This document shows positions 27,403 to 36,914 of a DNA stretch of 64,000 bases, piece by piece. The notes beneath the pieces were generated by a model, which ran no database searches, had not been told where the DNA came from, and worked only from the letters and a program-made list of their open reading frames with translations. The stretch is taken from positions 106,102-170,101 of the forward strand of contig CBFICR010000001.1 in the NCBI GenBank assembly GCA_965661105.1, read 5' to 3'. Within the stretch, counting starts at the first letter, position 1. Every line of letters starts with the position of its first letter. The translations under genes and the position numbers were made by a program. The stretch is from Eutrophocola sp965661105. Its GTDB lineage: Bacteria; Pseudomonadota; Gammaproteobacteria; Pseudomonadales; Pseudohongiellaceae.

Positions 27403-29844
27403 TTAAAATGACATATTCGCGGTAATACCAAACTCTCTGGAACGCCCTATCACAGAAAAGTCATAGCCCCATACATCACGGGTATCAAAGCCGCCGTTAA
27501 TGTATCGCTCATCCCCGAGGTTGTTGCCCCACAGGCTGAGATCCCAGTTTCCCGCCTGAGGAGTATAGATAACCCTGGCATTAAGAATGCCGTAGGAAGG
27601 CTCCATTATGATATTCCCATTGGCATCTACACGAGTACGCTGATAAGCAGAATCCCGCGCATACTCACCCATCCAGCCATACTTTCCCGAAAGCGACAAT
27701 GTCCCGCCATTATTCATGTGGATATCGTAAACGGCACCCAAGGAAAAACTTTCGTCAGGCGCATAGGCGAATGGAGAGTTGGGCGCAATACCATTTGCTC
27801 CGTCAAACACGCCGCGTTCAATATAGGCAGTATCAATTAAACCGATATTCAGAGTCATGACGAGATCATTAATTGGCATATAGGTAATATCGAATTCAAA
27901 GCCCGATGCCTCACCTTTTCCTGAACTGGTAGGGTATGGGAAAGGCAAGGAAGAACCCGGGTTATCAGGATCAGGCGGCAACTGCTGAACTCGCATACCT
28001 TCCCAGTCCGAATCAAAATAAGTCCCATTGAAACGCAGGGTGCCATCCAGCCAGTCTGAGCGCACACCCAATTCCCAGGTGGTAACAATTTCAGGATCCA
28101 GTATGACCTGACCAACATTCGCCACATTGGTTACGCCACCGGAAGTAAAACCTTCACCCCAGTTGGCATAGAACATCAAATCATCCGTTTGCTGATAAGT
28201 CACCGCAAATTTATTGGTGGTAATACTGCCAAGATCAGCATCCTCAGCTACTGAAACCACTGTGCCGGCAAATGAATTCCCGGTAGGTGCAACTTTGGGA
28301 TCGCTGGTTCTGAAAGCACCGCTCGGCGTATAGGTCATGGCACGGCCATCGTCACTGGTAATACGAATCCCGACCGTTGCTTCAAGTTTTTCGGTGAATG
28401 AATAGGTGAATTCGCCAAACCATGCTGAGTCCTCGTCTTCATTACCCACCAGATCGTCAGCAGTAATAAGTACAATCGGGAAATAGGTGCTCAAAGCCGC
28501 ATCACCGATGGTAGCACCATAGCTGCGCACATAGCCCAACGCCGCACCGTTTAAAGGGGGATCAAGGGGGCCGGTATTTGGCTGGGCAAAATCCCATAAT
28601 CCCCAGCGATAAAAGCGGTTCTTATTTTCCTGATCCAGAGAGTAATAACCCAGCAGGTAATTCGCCCTGTCATCAAACAGGGAACCGGTGAACTGGAACT
28701 CCATGGTGGTATTTTTATCCAGGTCACGAATATCATCTGTTGTGATTATGAAATCAGAGCCATCAAAGTCGACCACCTGGCGTCTGTCCAGCTCCCAGCT
28801 GGAGAGAATGGCTTTTACATTAAAAGCTTCGTTTATGCCCCAATCCAGAGTCATGGTGTAGTAGGACAGATCAGTTTTAATCCCGTCTTCAGGACCATCA
28901 GATTTAGACTGCCATTCCCCCACTTCGCCACCGGGGAAACCGGGCTCATGGGTAAGCGGTCCAAAACGATTGGTCACTGTCTGTACTGGAGGATCAGGAA
29001 AGTCAGGATCAATTGCTCGCACAGCGCTCAGGTAATCAGGATTTCCGGCAATAACATTCTGTGCCTTAAATCTTACATGGTCAGTATTGGTAAAACGTAC
29101 AATACGCGCATCAGAGCTGGATTTATCTTCATCATTAACGGTAAAGCGCAAAGAAAAGTTGTCTGTTGGTTCCCATAGAATATCACCACGCAAAATCAGG
29201 TCGTCCTGACCACCAAAATCATGCCCCAGGGTTAGCCCTTCAAGAAAACCATCATTTTGAAAACTTGAGATCATCCACTTGGTTTTTAGTGTGTCACTTA
29301 TGGGAACATCAAGAGAGGCCGTAAAATCCCTGCGATTGAAGGAACCAAAGCCAGCGTTGATTTTTCCACCAAATTCATCAGCGGGTTTCTGTGTTGTCAT
29401 ATTGATAGCACCACCATTCGTGTTTCTACCAAATAAAGTTCCCTGTGGACCTCTCAGGATTTCAACGCGCTCCATTTGCGCGAAATTGGTTTGCTGGAAA
29501 CCAAAAGGACCTTGCCAGACACCGTCTATGTAAATACCAACGCCTGGCAAGCCACGGATAAAGAATGACGACTGCCCCTGCCCCAGGCCCGGATTCAACA
29601 CAACATTCGGCACCATAATGCCAAGCTCACTACCGGTCTGAATATTGGCATTGGTGAGCTCTTCCATGGAAAACGACTGAACAGACATCGGGGTTTCCTG
29701 AAGATTGGATTCACGGCGCTGCGATGTGACTATGATTTCTTCAAGAGCGGTTTGCTGTGCCAGAACGGGCAAGGAAGTGAAAAACATTAATGGAATAGTT
29801 GCTAAAAACCCTGTTTTTTTCTCAAACGGAACATGATGATTCAT
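27403..29844 (-). CDS. TonB-dependent outer-membrane receptor
   Basis: Receptor of 813 residues. It has a signal peptide (cleavage near VLAQ), a probable TonB box (ALEEIIVTSQRRE), a plug domain (FIRGLPGVGIYIDGVWQGPF, RVEILRGPQGTLFGRNTNGG) and a 22-stranded barrel region ending in the typical terminal Phe (ITANMSF). The plug sequence is of the class common in Cellvibrio/Sphingomonas-type receptors that import diverse organic molecules and not only siderophores. No Fur box or riboswitch was recognised in the 339-base upstream gap. Substrate is unknown; phenolic or sugar-containing molecules are a guess from the neighbours. Confidence 0.92.
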   Translation of the reverse strand: MNHHVPFEKKTGFLATIPLMFFTSLPVLAQQTALEEIIVTSQRRESNLQETPMSVQSFSMEELTNANIQTGSELGIMVPNVVLNPGLGQGQSSFFIRGLPGVGIYIDGVWQGPFGFQQTNFAQMERVEILRGPQGTLFGRNTNGGAINMTTQKPADEFGGKINAGFGSFNRRDFTASLDVPISDTLKTKWMISSFQNDGFLEGLTLGHDFGGQDDLILRGDILWEPTDNFSLRFTVNDEDKSSSDARIVRFTNTDHVRFKAQNVIAGNPDYLSAVRAIDPDFPDPPVQTVTNRFGPLTHEPGFPGGEVGEWQSKSDGPEDGIKTDLSYYTMTLDWGINEAFNVKAILSSWELDRRQVVDFDGSDFIITTDDIRDLDKNTTMEFQFTGSLFDDRANYLLGYYSLDQENKNRFYRWGLWDFAQPNTGPLDPPLNGAALGYVRSYGATIGDAALSTYFPIVLITADDLVGNEDEDSAWFGEFTYSFTEKLEATVGIRITSDDGRAMTYTPSGAFRTSDPKVAPTGNSFAGTVVSVAEDADLGSITTNKFAVTYQQTDDLMFYANWGEGFTSGGVTNVANVGQVILDPEIVTTWELGVRSDWLDGTLRFNGTYFDSDWEGMRVQQLPPDPDNPGSSLPFPYPTSSGKGEASGFEFDITYMPINDLVMTLNIGLIDTAYIERGVFDGANGIAPNSPFAYAPDESFSLGAVYDIHMNNGGTLSLSGKYGWMGEYARDSAYQRTRVDANGNIIMEPSYGILNARVIYTPQAGNWDLSLWGNNLGDERYINGGFDTRDVWGYDFSVIGRSREFGITANMSF

Positions 29845-30183
29845 AAAATCCCCCAGTGTTCGAACTTTCTATTATTTTTATATATTTTTATAACTTAAAA
29901 AATTACGCCATCTATACTTTTTAAGTTAACCCAAGTCTCTCACTTTAACAGCACTTAAGTAAACCAAATGGGCAAAAATTATCGGAAAGATTTATAGGAA
30001 GAATTTATTGGATGCAAATCAATGGATTACCTGGATTATCAAAATAACCCTATATGCGCTGATAGCACATTGGTTGCAGTTAGCAATTGCCAATTATCAA
30101 ATAAAGAGATATCTACCAGAAAAAAGTAAATTCTTTAACGAACGTTTACTATGTAAACAGAAAGCACCAAAGATATTGGCGCC
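29845..30183 (-). other. AT-rich gap upstream of the TonB receptor gene
   Basis: A 339-base stretch between the TonB receptor (-) and a DUF6152 gene (-). It is AT-rich near 29870-29910, as expected for a promoter. An open frame on the plus strand crosses it (30008-30502) but overlaps the DUF6152 gene on the opposite strand and has no recognisable protein. Nothing else is seen. Confidence 0.4.
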
Positions 30184-30582
30184 TTATTCTCGAGAGCTTG
30201 ACCACAAAGACTCGCCGGTTTCTGCTCTGCTTACCGAGGAAGCATTGGCGGTATTGCTACCGTCACGGGAGCCAAAACCAGTGATCCTCAATAAATCACC
30301 ATTTTTAACTGTCTGCGGCGTCATACCACTGCGCACAATGGAATTTACACCCAGCATTTCAACCGACCAACGCTGGAGATTTCCCTGCTCATCCTTTACA
30401 TCCAGATGTAACCAGGCATGGGGGTTGGTCCATTCTACTGAAGTTATAGTTCCGGTAATATCAACCGGTCGTCCAACATCAAATTCCGCGGAAAAGGAAT
30501 GATGCGAGAAAGCCCCGGCACTTGTTAAAACTGACACCATGCCAAAAACTATTGCAAACACTTTGGATCGTACGATTCGCAT
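30184..30582 (-). CDS. DUF6152 family exported protein
   Basis: Protein of 132 residues with a signal peptide ending just before SHHSFSAEFD. The HHSF start, ITSVEWTNPHAWLHLDV and the LLRITGFGSRDG strand identify DUF6152, a small beta-barrel-like exported family of unknown function. It is divergent from a W-[DE]-x-D-family gene (30732), 149 bases apart. The last 25 residues are Ser-rich and less conserved than the rest. Confidence 0.85.
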   Translation of the reverse strand: MRIVRSKVFAIVFGMVSVLTSAGAFSHHSFSAEFDVGRPVDITGTITSVEWTNPHAWLHLDVKDEQGNLQRWSVEMLGVNSIVRSGMTPQTVKNGDLLRITGFGSRDGSNTANASSVSRAETGESLWSSSRE

Positions 30583-30731
30583 TTCCCAGACTCCACATTA
30601 ATTATTATTTTAGACGCCAGAATGTGATCACTCTGACAACATGATATACACTACGCAGATATAGGCCAATAATAAATCTCATAATAAAAATATCAATCGT
30701 TTAATTTAGCAAGTAATAGATAGGGGACACC

Positions 30732-31814
30732 ATGCAAAATCGACTCGTAGTATTAGCTATCCTGTTAACGGCAACCTCACCGCTTAGCGCACAGTGGTTT
30801 GACTGGAGCACCCCCGATATTCCCCGTACTGCAGATGGACGCGTGAATATGTCTGCCCCTGCTCCGCGCACTGCCGATGGTCACGCGGACTTTTCCGGCA
30901 AGTGGACCCCCGCTGACGCCAGTGGCAGCCTGTTTGATCTTGACAATTACCAGGGCTGGGCACTTGATGTAATGGCTGAAAATGAACAAACATTCTTTGT
31001 GGATGACCCACGCTTCAACTGTTTGCCTGACGGCCCCGCCTCCTATCCTGCGGGTTCTTCGGTGGGCGGCACCCGGCGTATTGTGCAGACCCCAACCTTT
31101 ATCGCTGTGCTCAATCCCGATATGACCTATCGGCAAATTCACCTTGACGGTCGCGAGCCTGTGGAAAACGCTATTTTGCCAAATTGGCTGGGCTACTCTG
31201 CCGCCCACTGGGAGGGAGATACCCTGGTGGTCGTCACTGCCGGCTTTAATGACAAGACCTGGCTGACACGGGAAGGCCTGCCCCACACTGATCAGTTACG
31301 TATTACAGAACGTTACACAAGACAGGATTTTGGGCACATTACCCTTGAAATCACCTACGAAGATCCCGGGGTCTTAAATCAACCTGTTCAGGCTACCGTT
31401 GACCTTGTTCATCAGTCCGACCTGGATCTACTGGAAAATGTCTGCAACGAATCAGAAACGGCTCAACGCCATTACAATGGCGAATTAAGTCAGGCAGAAG
31501 AAAAAATTGTCGAGGTACCTCTGGAACTGCTTGAATCCTATGTGGGCACCTATCAGGGGGTTTGGCTGGGCAGACTGATAACGGCGGAAGTCTACCTGGA
31601 AAATGGCGAGCTCTATCTCACCAGGAGTCCACGTTATTCGGACACCGGCGGCAATACAGATTCAGCAACTTCTTTGCTGGTTGCCCAATCGGAAAACGCT
31701 TTTGATAGTATCTTTGGTCTGGGCTGGATTTTTAACCGCGATGAAAACGGTGAAATCAGTTCAGTATCCGAAGTCCATGTGTCAGGTGCCTGGCCATTTG
31801 AACGTGTGCGCTGA
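30732..31814 (+). CDS. Exported W-[DE]-x-D-family protein, long form
   Basis: Protein of 360 residues with a signal peptide (cleavage near LSAQ) behind a good AGGGGA ribosome-binding site. The mature N-terminus holds two PRTADG motifs, then DFSGKW, and later AHWEGDTLVVVTAGF and ITYEDPGVLNQP, aligning with the family members at 13605, 22126, 36915 and 62248. A C-terminal extension of about 100 residues (ELLESYVGTYQGV...) resembles a lipocalin-like beta-barrel and is not found in the shorter relatives. Function unknown. A bidirectional terminator follows, so it is probably a single transcription unit. Confidence 0.75.
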   Translation: MQNRLVVLAILLTATSPLSAQWFDWSTPDIPRTADGRVNMSAPAPRTADGHADFSGKWTPADASGSLFDLDNYQGWALDVMAENEQTFFVDDPRFNCLPDGPASYPAGSSVGGTRRIVQTPTFIAVLNPDMTYRQIHLDGREPVENAILPNWLGYSAAHWEGDTLVVVTAGFNDKTWLTREGLPHTDQLRITERYTRQDFGHITLEITYEDPGVLNQPVQATVDLVHQSDLDLLENVCNESETAQRHYNGELSQAEEKIVEVPLELLESYVGTYQGVWLGRLITAEVYLENGELYLTRSPRYSDTGGNTDSATSLLVAQSENAFDSIFGLGWIFNRDENGEISSVSEVHVSGAWPFERVR

Positions 31815-31852
31815 TTCAGGAATATCAGGTCCAGATTAGAAAATTTATGGTT

Positions 31853-31885
31853 AAAAAAAGGGCAATTTTCATTGCCCTTTTTTTT
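31853..31885. terminator. Bidirectional intrinsic terminator
   Basis: AAAAAAAGGGCAAT, loop TTTC, ATTGCCCTTTTTTT form a perfect stem with A- and T-runs on the two sides. It separates the convergent genes ending at 31814 (+) and 31942 (-). Confidence 0.92.
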
Positions 31886-31941
31886 ATCCAGCTTTTATCC
31901 GTTTTTATCCATCTTTTATGAAGCAGACCCACTTCTGCGAT

Positions 31942-32922
31942 CTATTCCCATCCCGTCGTGGACATGTAGTCAGCAAAATAACCGACTGCTTCAACCTCGT
32001 GGATACTGCCACCCCAGATCTTGAATAAATGCACCGCAGAAAGGTCATAGGAATCCCTTTCATCGATGAACTCAGGATGTCCCGGAACTCCCATGATCTT
32101 ATAGGGGGAATTACCCATGGCCTGTCGAAAATGTGACAGACCAAACACCAGTCCGGTTTCTTCATCAGCAATACTCACGCGCCGGAAATCTATACTGTCA
32201 ATATATTGGTAAATCTGCGTATTAAGCTGGGCGGCACAACCCATGGCAGCAAACACTCCAAAATCATTGAAGGGGTCATCAGGAATCGGATTTCTGGAAG
32301 TCTGGTGACCATTTTCATGGCGCACACAATCATCGGCAAAAGGAGCCAGCGCGCCATTACTTTTCTCCAGGGCATCATAATAAGACAGCCCTATTTCAAG
32401 TAGCCGCTGGCGGGAATTCTTATAGGCTGACGGCACCGCTGACAACAAAGGCACCCTGGGTTTCAGTAAATGGCTCATGGCAACATCATCTATCTCACGG
32501 TTAATCAGATGTTCCGCTTCAACGATTTCATTACCATCCAGTTGCAGACGAAAAGCCACCTGAATAAAACGATTTTCCCTGCTTACCCCGCTCTCGACAC
32601 CCTGATTTTCCTGCATCACCACCATAAATCCAATTTGCTGAGACACCGGATCAGGCACATATATACTAAACTTCGCAGGGAGTACGGAAGCACTTTGCCA
32701 GAGCCCCTCGCCAGGCTGAATGGGGATCAGGTTTTCCACCGTTCTGATTCCCCGCGCCAGCGGCACCATTTCCGGATCATGTGCCACCAATGCCATCAGA
32801 TAATCATCAGCAATATTGATCAGGCACTGCCTTTCACATTCGCCCTGGGCGGAATACACGGGTAATGCCAGGAGCAAAATCCATGTGCTCAAAACTCCTG
32901 TCACTATTTTAAAATTGGCCAT
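31942..32922 (-). CDS. Exported DUF8021-like protein
   Basis: Protein of 326 residues with a signal peptide (cleavage near VYSAQ). The mature part has two similar NTF2-like halves. CLINIADDYLMALVAHDPEM with GEGLWQSASV, and later CVRHENGHQTSRNP with VSIADEETGLVFGLSHF, match what I recall of DUF8021, a family best known from fungi and also found in some proteobacteria. Function is unknown; polar residues in the first half could form a ligand pocket. The ATG at 32922 has GGGA 9 bases upstream and was preferred over the adjacent TTG. The family name comes from memory of motifs and needs a profile search. Confidence 0.68.
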   Translation of the reverse strand: MANFKIVTGVLSTWILLLALPVYSAQGECERQCLINIADDYLMALVAHDPEMVPLARGIRTVENLIPIQPGEGLWQSASVLPAKFSIYVPDPVSQQIGFMVVMQENQGVESGVSRENRFIQVAFRLQLDGNEIVEAEHLINREIDDVAMSHLLKPRVPLLSAVPSAYKNSRQRLLEIGLSYYDALEKSNGALAPFADDCVRHENGHQTSRNPIPDDPFNDFGVFAAMGCAAQLNTQIYQYIDSIDFRRVSIADEETGLVFGLSHFRQAMGNSPYKIMGVPGHPEFIDERDSYDLSAVHLFKIWGGSIHEVEAVGYFADYMSTTGWE

Positions 32923-33084
32923 CAATGCTTTCCCTGTTGGTAAATTATTGTGATATCAGTACTATTGAGCCTCAGTATAGCCGAGGATCATGAGCAGAAA
33001 AAAACTGAAAAACTTGCTCAATCCCTTTCTCCTCACTAAATTACACCAAGAATAATCTTATTAATATTTTGCTCCGGACATCCT

Positions 33085-34152
33085 ATGAAAAAACTGCCAT
33101 CTTTATTGCCAGTACTAGCACTCTCTTTTTTTGCGTTAACCTCCTCTGTCTTGAAGGCACAGGATGACGAAGCGCCGACGTTTCCTGTTAACAATGAAAT
33201 CCGCCATATCACCGGTGACCTGTACCGGGCCGGCACAGGAACCTGGCATGGCATTTTTCTTGTTACCGATGAAGGCATTATTCTTGCCGATCCGTTAAAT
33301 CTGGAATTTTCAACCTGGCTGAAAGAACAGCTTGATGAGCGCTTTGATGTCCCGGTGCGCTATGTCATTTATAGCCATAGTCATTTTGATCATGCCCCGG
33401 GCGCTGCTGTATTTGCTGATACTGCCACTATTATTGCCCATGAAGGGGTCGCAAAAAACATGGATGGACGCTATCCGCAGATGCCTGGCGACATGATTGA
33501 TCGGAATAATAACGGCATGATCGACGAAGAAGATATTATGATTCCAACTACTGCGGATCCTGGCATATGCGGCATGTTCCCCGGCTATTTTGAGACCATT
33601 GATCTGAACGGGGATGGCATCGCTACACCGGCTGAATTACAGGCTGATCTGGTCAGGCCGGATATCTTTTATTCTGAACGCATGACACTGACCCTTGGGG
33701 GTAAAACTGTAGAATTGTTTCACCCGGGAAAAAACCATGGTGATGATATGACCGTAGTTTATTTTCCCGAGGAACGCACCGTATTTGCCACTGACATGAT
33801 TGCCGATGCATTGGTAAGAGATGATATTCGCTCACTGCCCAGCGCCTGTGGCCCGCTGGACGGCACCCCCATTGCACAATGGATACGTTCCTATGAGGCT
33901 GTTGAAGCACTGGATTTCGATATTTTTGCCGGCGGACATGGTGACTTCTTCAGCCCTGAAGATGTCTCCGCAGCGCGGCAGTTTTTGCAGGACCTTCATG
34001 ATGCCGTAGACCAGGCATTGGCTGACGGTGACTCACTGGAACAAATGAAGCGGGAGATATTGCTGGAACAATATGCCGACTGGGCCTATTACGAGCAATT
34101 AAGAGAGAAAAACATCGAAGCGGCCTATCTCAACATCACCCGCTTCAGATAG
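33085..34152 (+). CDS. Exported MBL-fold hydrolase with inserted EF-hand loops
   Basis: Protein of 355 residues with a signal peptide (cleavage near VLKAQ). All zinc ligands of the metallo-beta-lactamase fold are present: YSHSHFDHAPG (His98, His100, Asp102, His103), KNHGDDMT (His218), ATDMIAD (Asp237) and GGHGDFF (His285). Between the third and fourth strands is an insertion of about 60 residues with two calcium-binding-type loops, DRNNNGMIDEED (139-150) and DLNGDGIATPAE (173-184). Such a calcium switch inside an MBL enzyme is unusual. Substrate is unknown; relatives include lactonases and arylsulfatases. It precedes a TonB receptor gene on the same strand by 438 bases. Confidence 0.85.
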   Translation: MKKLPSLLPVLALSFFALTSSVLKAQDDEAPTFPVNNEIRHITGDLYRAGTGTWHGIFLVTDEGIILADPLNLEFSTWLKEQLDERFDVPVRYVIYSHSHFDHAPGAAVFADTATIIAHEGVAKNMDGRYPQMPGDMIDRNNNGMIDEEDIMIPTTADPGICGMFPGYFETIDLNGDGIATPAELQADLVRPDIFYSERMTLTLGGKTVELFHPGKNHGDDMTVVYFPEERTVFATDMIADALVRDDIRSLPSACGPLDGTPIAQWIRSYEAVEALDFDIFAGGHGDFFSPEDVSAARQFLQDLHDAVDQALADGDSLEQMKREILLEQYADWAYYEQLREKNIEAAYLNITRFR

Positions 34153-34590
34153 CCCATTTTCATCAAATTGGAACAAAAAAAGGTTTTTTAACATCCCTTA
34201 TTTCCCCATGCAATCCAGTATGGGGCCGTCCTCGGGAAAAATACCGCACCAGTTAGAAGTCATCCCCTTCAATAAACTCTATTTTATTGATTTAAAACCA
34301 TTTAATCCCATAAGACCGCCCCCTTTTTACTCTCCCGGCGGGTGTCGTTTTCCTCTTTCCCTGTACCAATAATGCCGAATATATTTTTTAACAAAGCGTT
34401 AACGCAGATGAAACAGTTACGAACAGTTAATTTCGCCCTTGGGCAGGTTTACTTCCGCTAGCATGGCGCCATTGTTAGTAACAAGCCTACAGCACGGGAT
34501 GCCTCGACTGGCAACTTGAATGCAGTCATAGAACTGCAACGCCTAACATGAAAAATATTACAAATTGAATGCCATAGAGTGAGAGCTGAA
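34153..34590 (+). other. Leader region of the second TonB receptor gene
   Basis: A 438-base gap between two plus-strand genes. Visible structure: a hairpin CCCCAT, 10-base loop, ATGGGG at 34204-34225, and a perfect palindrome GCGTTAACGC at 34396-34405, with two CAGTTA motifs just downstream. No cobalamin, TPP or other riboswitch core was recognised. The palindrome is a candidate operator; the region probably contains the receptor promoter. Confidence 0.4.
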
Positions 34591-36615
34591 ATGAAGATGA
34601 ATAAACCGCTTACCTTATCCAGACTGATCTGCTTTATCTGCACTGCGATAGCCAGCGTTCCAGCCTTTGCCCAAAGCATTCCGGATATCGAAGAGATAGT
34701 GGTATTTGGACGTGGCAGAGACCTGGTTGGCACAGCAGAGGCCGCCAGTGAAGGCTCTATCGGTGGTGCCGATCTGCTGGTACGCCCCTTGTTTAAAACA
34801 GCGGAACTGCTCGAGTCCATGCCGGGAATGATTGCCGTTCAACATTCAGGCAGTGGCAAAGCCAACCAGTTCTTTCTGCGTGGCTTTAACCTCGACCATG
34901 GTACTGACTACACGGTATTCGTGGATGGTATGCCAATGAACCTGCGCTCTCACGGCCATGGTCAGGGCTACCTGGATGTAAACGGCCTGATTCCTGAAAC
35001 GGTGGAGCAAATAGATTATCGCAAGGGTCCCTATCGCGCTGACCTGGGCGATTTTTCCATGGCCGGTGCATCATTTATTCATACCATTGATTCTCTGGAT
35101 AATAATTTCATCTCCATGGAAAGCGGCCAATATGGCTGGCAACGAGTCGCCGGAGGTGCTACCCAAAACCTTGAGAATGGCTCCCTGACCTTTGTCGGCG
35201 AGTACAAACAAAATGATGGTCCCTGGCAAAAACCCGAAGACCTGAATCATGTGTCCCTGTGGAGCAAATATCTGCGCGATACCAACTTTGGTCAATTCAT
35301 GCTCACTGTTTCCGCCTATCAGGCTGACTGGGACCCCACTGAACAGGTCCCTGAACGCGCCTTTGGGACAGCAGCCTGTGCTGATGAATTTTGTGCACTG
35401 GATCCAACTGCGGAAGGGGAAACCACACGATTGATTATAACCAGCGAGTTAACCGGAGATGACTGGGACGCAACCTTATATGCCCAGCATTATGACTGGA
35501 CCATGTCATCCAATCCCACCTATGACTACCAGATCAACCAGTTTGATAAACGCTGGACCATGGGCGGAAAAATAGAGAAAACCCTGATTGAGGAAATGAA
35601 TTTTCAAATCATCGGTGGCGGTAATTTCCGTTATGACGATGGTAGCCGCATCGGGGTTGAACATACTGATCGTGGCACCTTTGTGGAAGATATAGCCGCC
35701 AATGCGATACAGGAGGCCTCCTACGGCGCCTTCTTTGAAGGGACCTGGTATGCCACTGATACCCTGCGGGTAATCGGTGGCCTGCGTGGGGATTACTTCG
35801 ACTTCGACGTAAGCGCGCTGAATCCACTGAGTGTGGCTGGCACAAATTCAGACAATCTTTTCTCCCCCAAAATTGCTCTTGCCTGGCAGGCCATGGACGA
35901 CCTTGAGTTATATGCCAACTGGGGTCGTGGCTTTCATTCCAATGATGCCCGCGGTGTCGTCAACGCAATTAACCCGATAGACGGTATGTCCCGGGGAGAA
36001 GGCAAGGAACTGGGCGCCCGTCTGACACTGGGCGATTTCAAGTTCACTTCATCCTACTGGTGGCTGGATCAGGACAGTGAACTGATTTTTGTCGGCGATT
36101 CCAATTCCGTAGAGCCCAAGGGTGGCTCCGAACGAGACGGCTATGAGCTGACCATGTTCTGGCAACCGATGCGCTGGCTCGGTGTGGATGCGGTCTACAC
36201 CCAAAGTAATGCCAACTATGTGAATAACCCTGACGGGAAGTTCGTGGAAGGTGCCGTGGAAGAAGCTGGTCAGATTGGCATTTCTGCCAGTCAGGACAAC
36301 TGGGACCTTGCCCTGCGTGTGCGCTATCTGGGGCCTTACGCCCTTACTGCAGACAACACCCAACGTTCCAAAGCGCTGACAACCGTAAGTATTCGCGGTG
36401 CCTGGCACTGGGACAAGCTTACCGCCTATGCTGAGGTGATCAATTTACTGGACACAGATAAAAAAGAGATTGTTTATTATTACCCGGCTTATGTACCCGG
36501 TCTTGACCCTGTGGATCAGAGCTCGGAAGATATTGATTGTGCTGTCACCAATTGCACCAACAGCCGTGTGACCGTGCCCCAGAGCTTCCGTATGGGTGTC
36601 AGCTACAAATTCTGA
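34591..36615 (+). CDS. TonB-dependent outer-membrane receptor
   Basis: Receptor of 674 residues from the ATG at 34591 (GTGAGAG upstream). It has a signal peptide (VPAFAQ), a TonB-box-like DIEEIVVFGRG, a plug domain with ELLESMPGMIAVQHSGSGKA and the His-rich FNLDHGTDYTVFVDGMPMNLRSHGHGQGY, and a barrel with terminal GVSYKF. The His/Asp-rich plug loop could bind a metal or a polar ligand. Compared with the receptor at 27403 it is from a different subclass (shorter, no CarboxypepD-like part). No substrate can be assigned. Confidence 0.92.
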   Translation: MKMNKPLTLSRLICFICTAIASVPAFAQSIPDIEEIVVFGRGRDLVGTAEAASEGSIGGADLLVRPLFKTAELLESMPGMIAVQHSGSGKANQFFLRGFNLDHGTDYTVFVDGMPMNLRSHGHGQGYLDVNGLIPETVEQIDYRKGPYRADLGDFSMAGASFIHTIDSLDNNFISMESGQYGWQRVAGGATQNLENGSLTFVGEYKQNDGPWQKPEDLNHVSLWSKYLRDTNFGQFMLTVSAYQADWDPTEQVPERAFGTAACADEFCALDPTAEGETTRLIITSELTGDDWDATLYAQHYDWTMSSNPTYDYQINQFDKRWTMGGKIEKTLIEEMNFQIIGGGNFRYDDGSRIGVEHTDRGTFVEDIAANAIQEASYGAFFEGTWYATDTLRVIGGLRGDYFDFDVSALNPLSVAGTNSDNLFSPKIALAWQAMDDLELYANWGRGFHSNDARGVVNAINPIDGMSRGEGKELGARLTLGDFKFTSSYWWLDQDSELIFVGDSNSVEPKGGSERDGYELTMFWQPMRWLGVDAVYTQSNANYVNNPDGKFVEGAVEEAGQIGISASQDNWDLALRVRYLGPYALTADNTQRSKALTTVSIRGAWHWDKLTAYAEVINLLDTDKKEIVYYYPAYVPGLDPVDQSSEDIDCAVTNCTNSRVTVPQSFRMGVSYKF

Positions 36616-36642
36616 TCTGCTTCATGCCCTTGGCCAATTTGT

Positions 36643-36673
36643 CATGACCAGCCTTGCCACACGGCTGGTCATG
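36643..36673. terminator. Hairpin after the TonB receptor gene
   Basis: Perfect 11-bp stem CATGACCAGCC / GGCTGGTCATG with a 9-base loop, 27 bases after the stop codon. Only CTTT follows, so it may act as a weak terminator or an mRNA-end stabiliser. Confidence 0.7.
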
Positions 36674-36914
36674 CTTTCCACCCGGACTTTCAGGTAAACG
36701 CGTGGGGATTTATACCTGTTGCCCCGCATCTTGACTGCCCGCTTGTTCAGATATCGCCACTCTTTACTTCAGCATGGATGGCTTGAAAGCTTGCAAGCCC
36801 GCCAAAAAATCAATAATGTCTGCGCCAGCAAGTAAGGGAAGCTTCCTCAGAACGCGACTAAATACCGTTCTATTCCTCTAAATCATTAACTACAACCTGA
36901 TAATCGAGCCTGCT

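Noticed and set aside
30008..30502. Open frame of 164 codons opposite the DUF6152 gene
   Set aside because: It is antisense to a gene with clear family motifs; only its first third lies in free sequence.
34153..34590. Possible riboswitch before the second TonB receptor gene
   Set aside because: None of the conserved core sequences of cobalamin, TPP or other known riboswitches is present.
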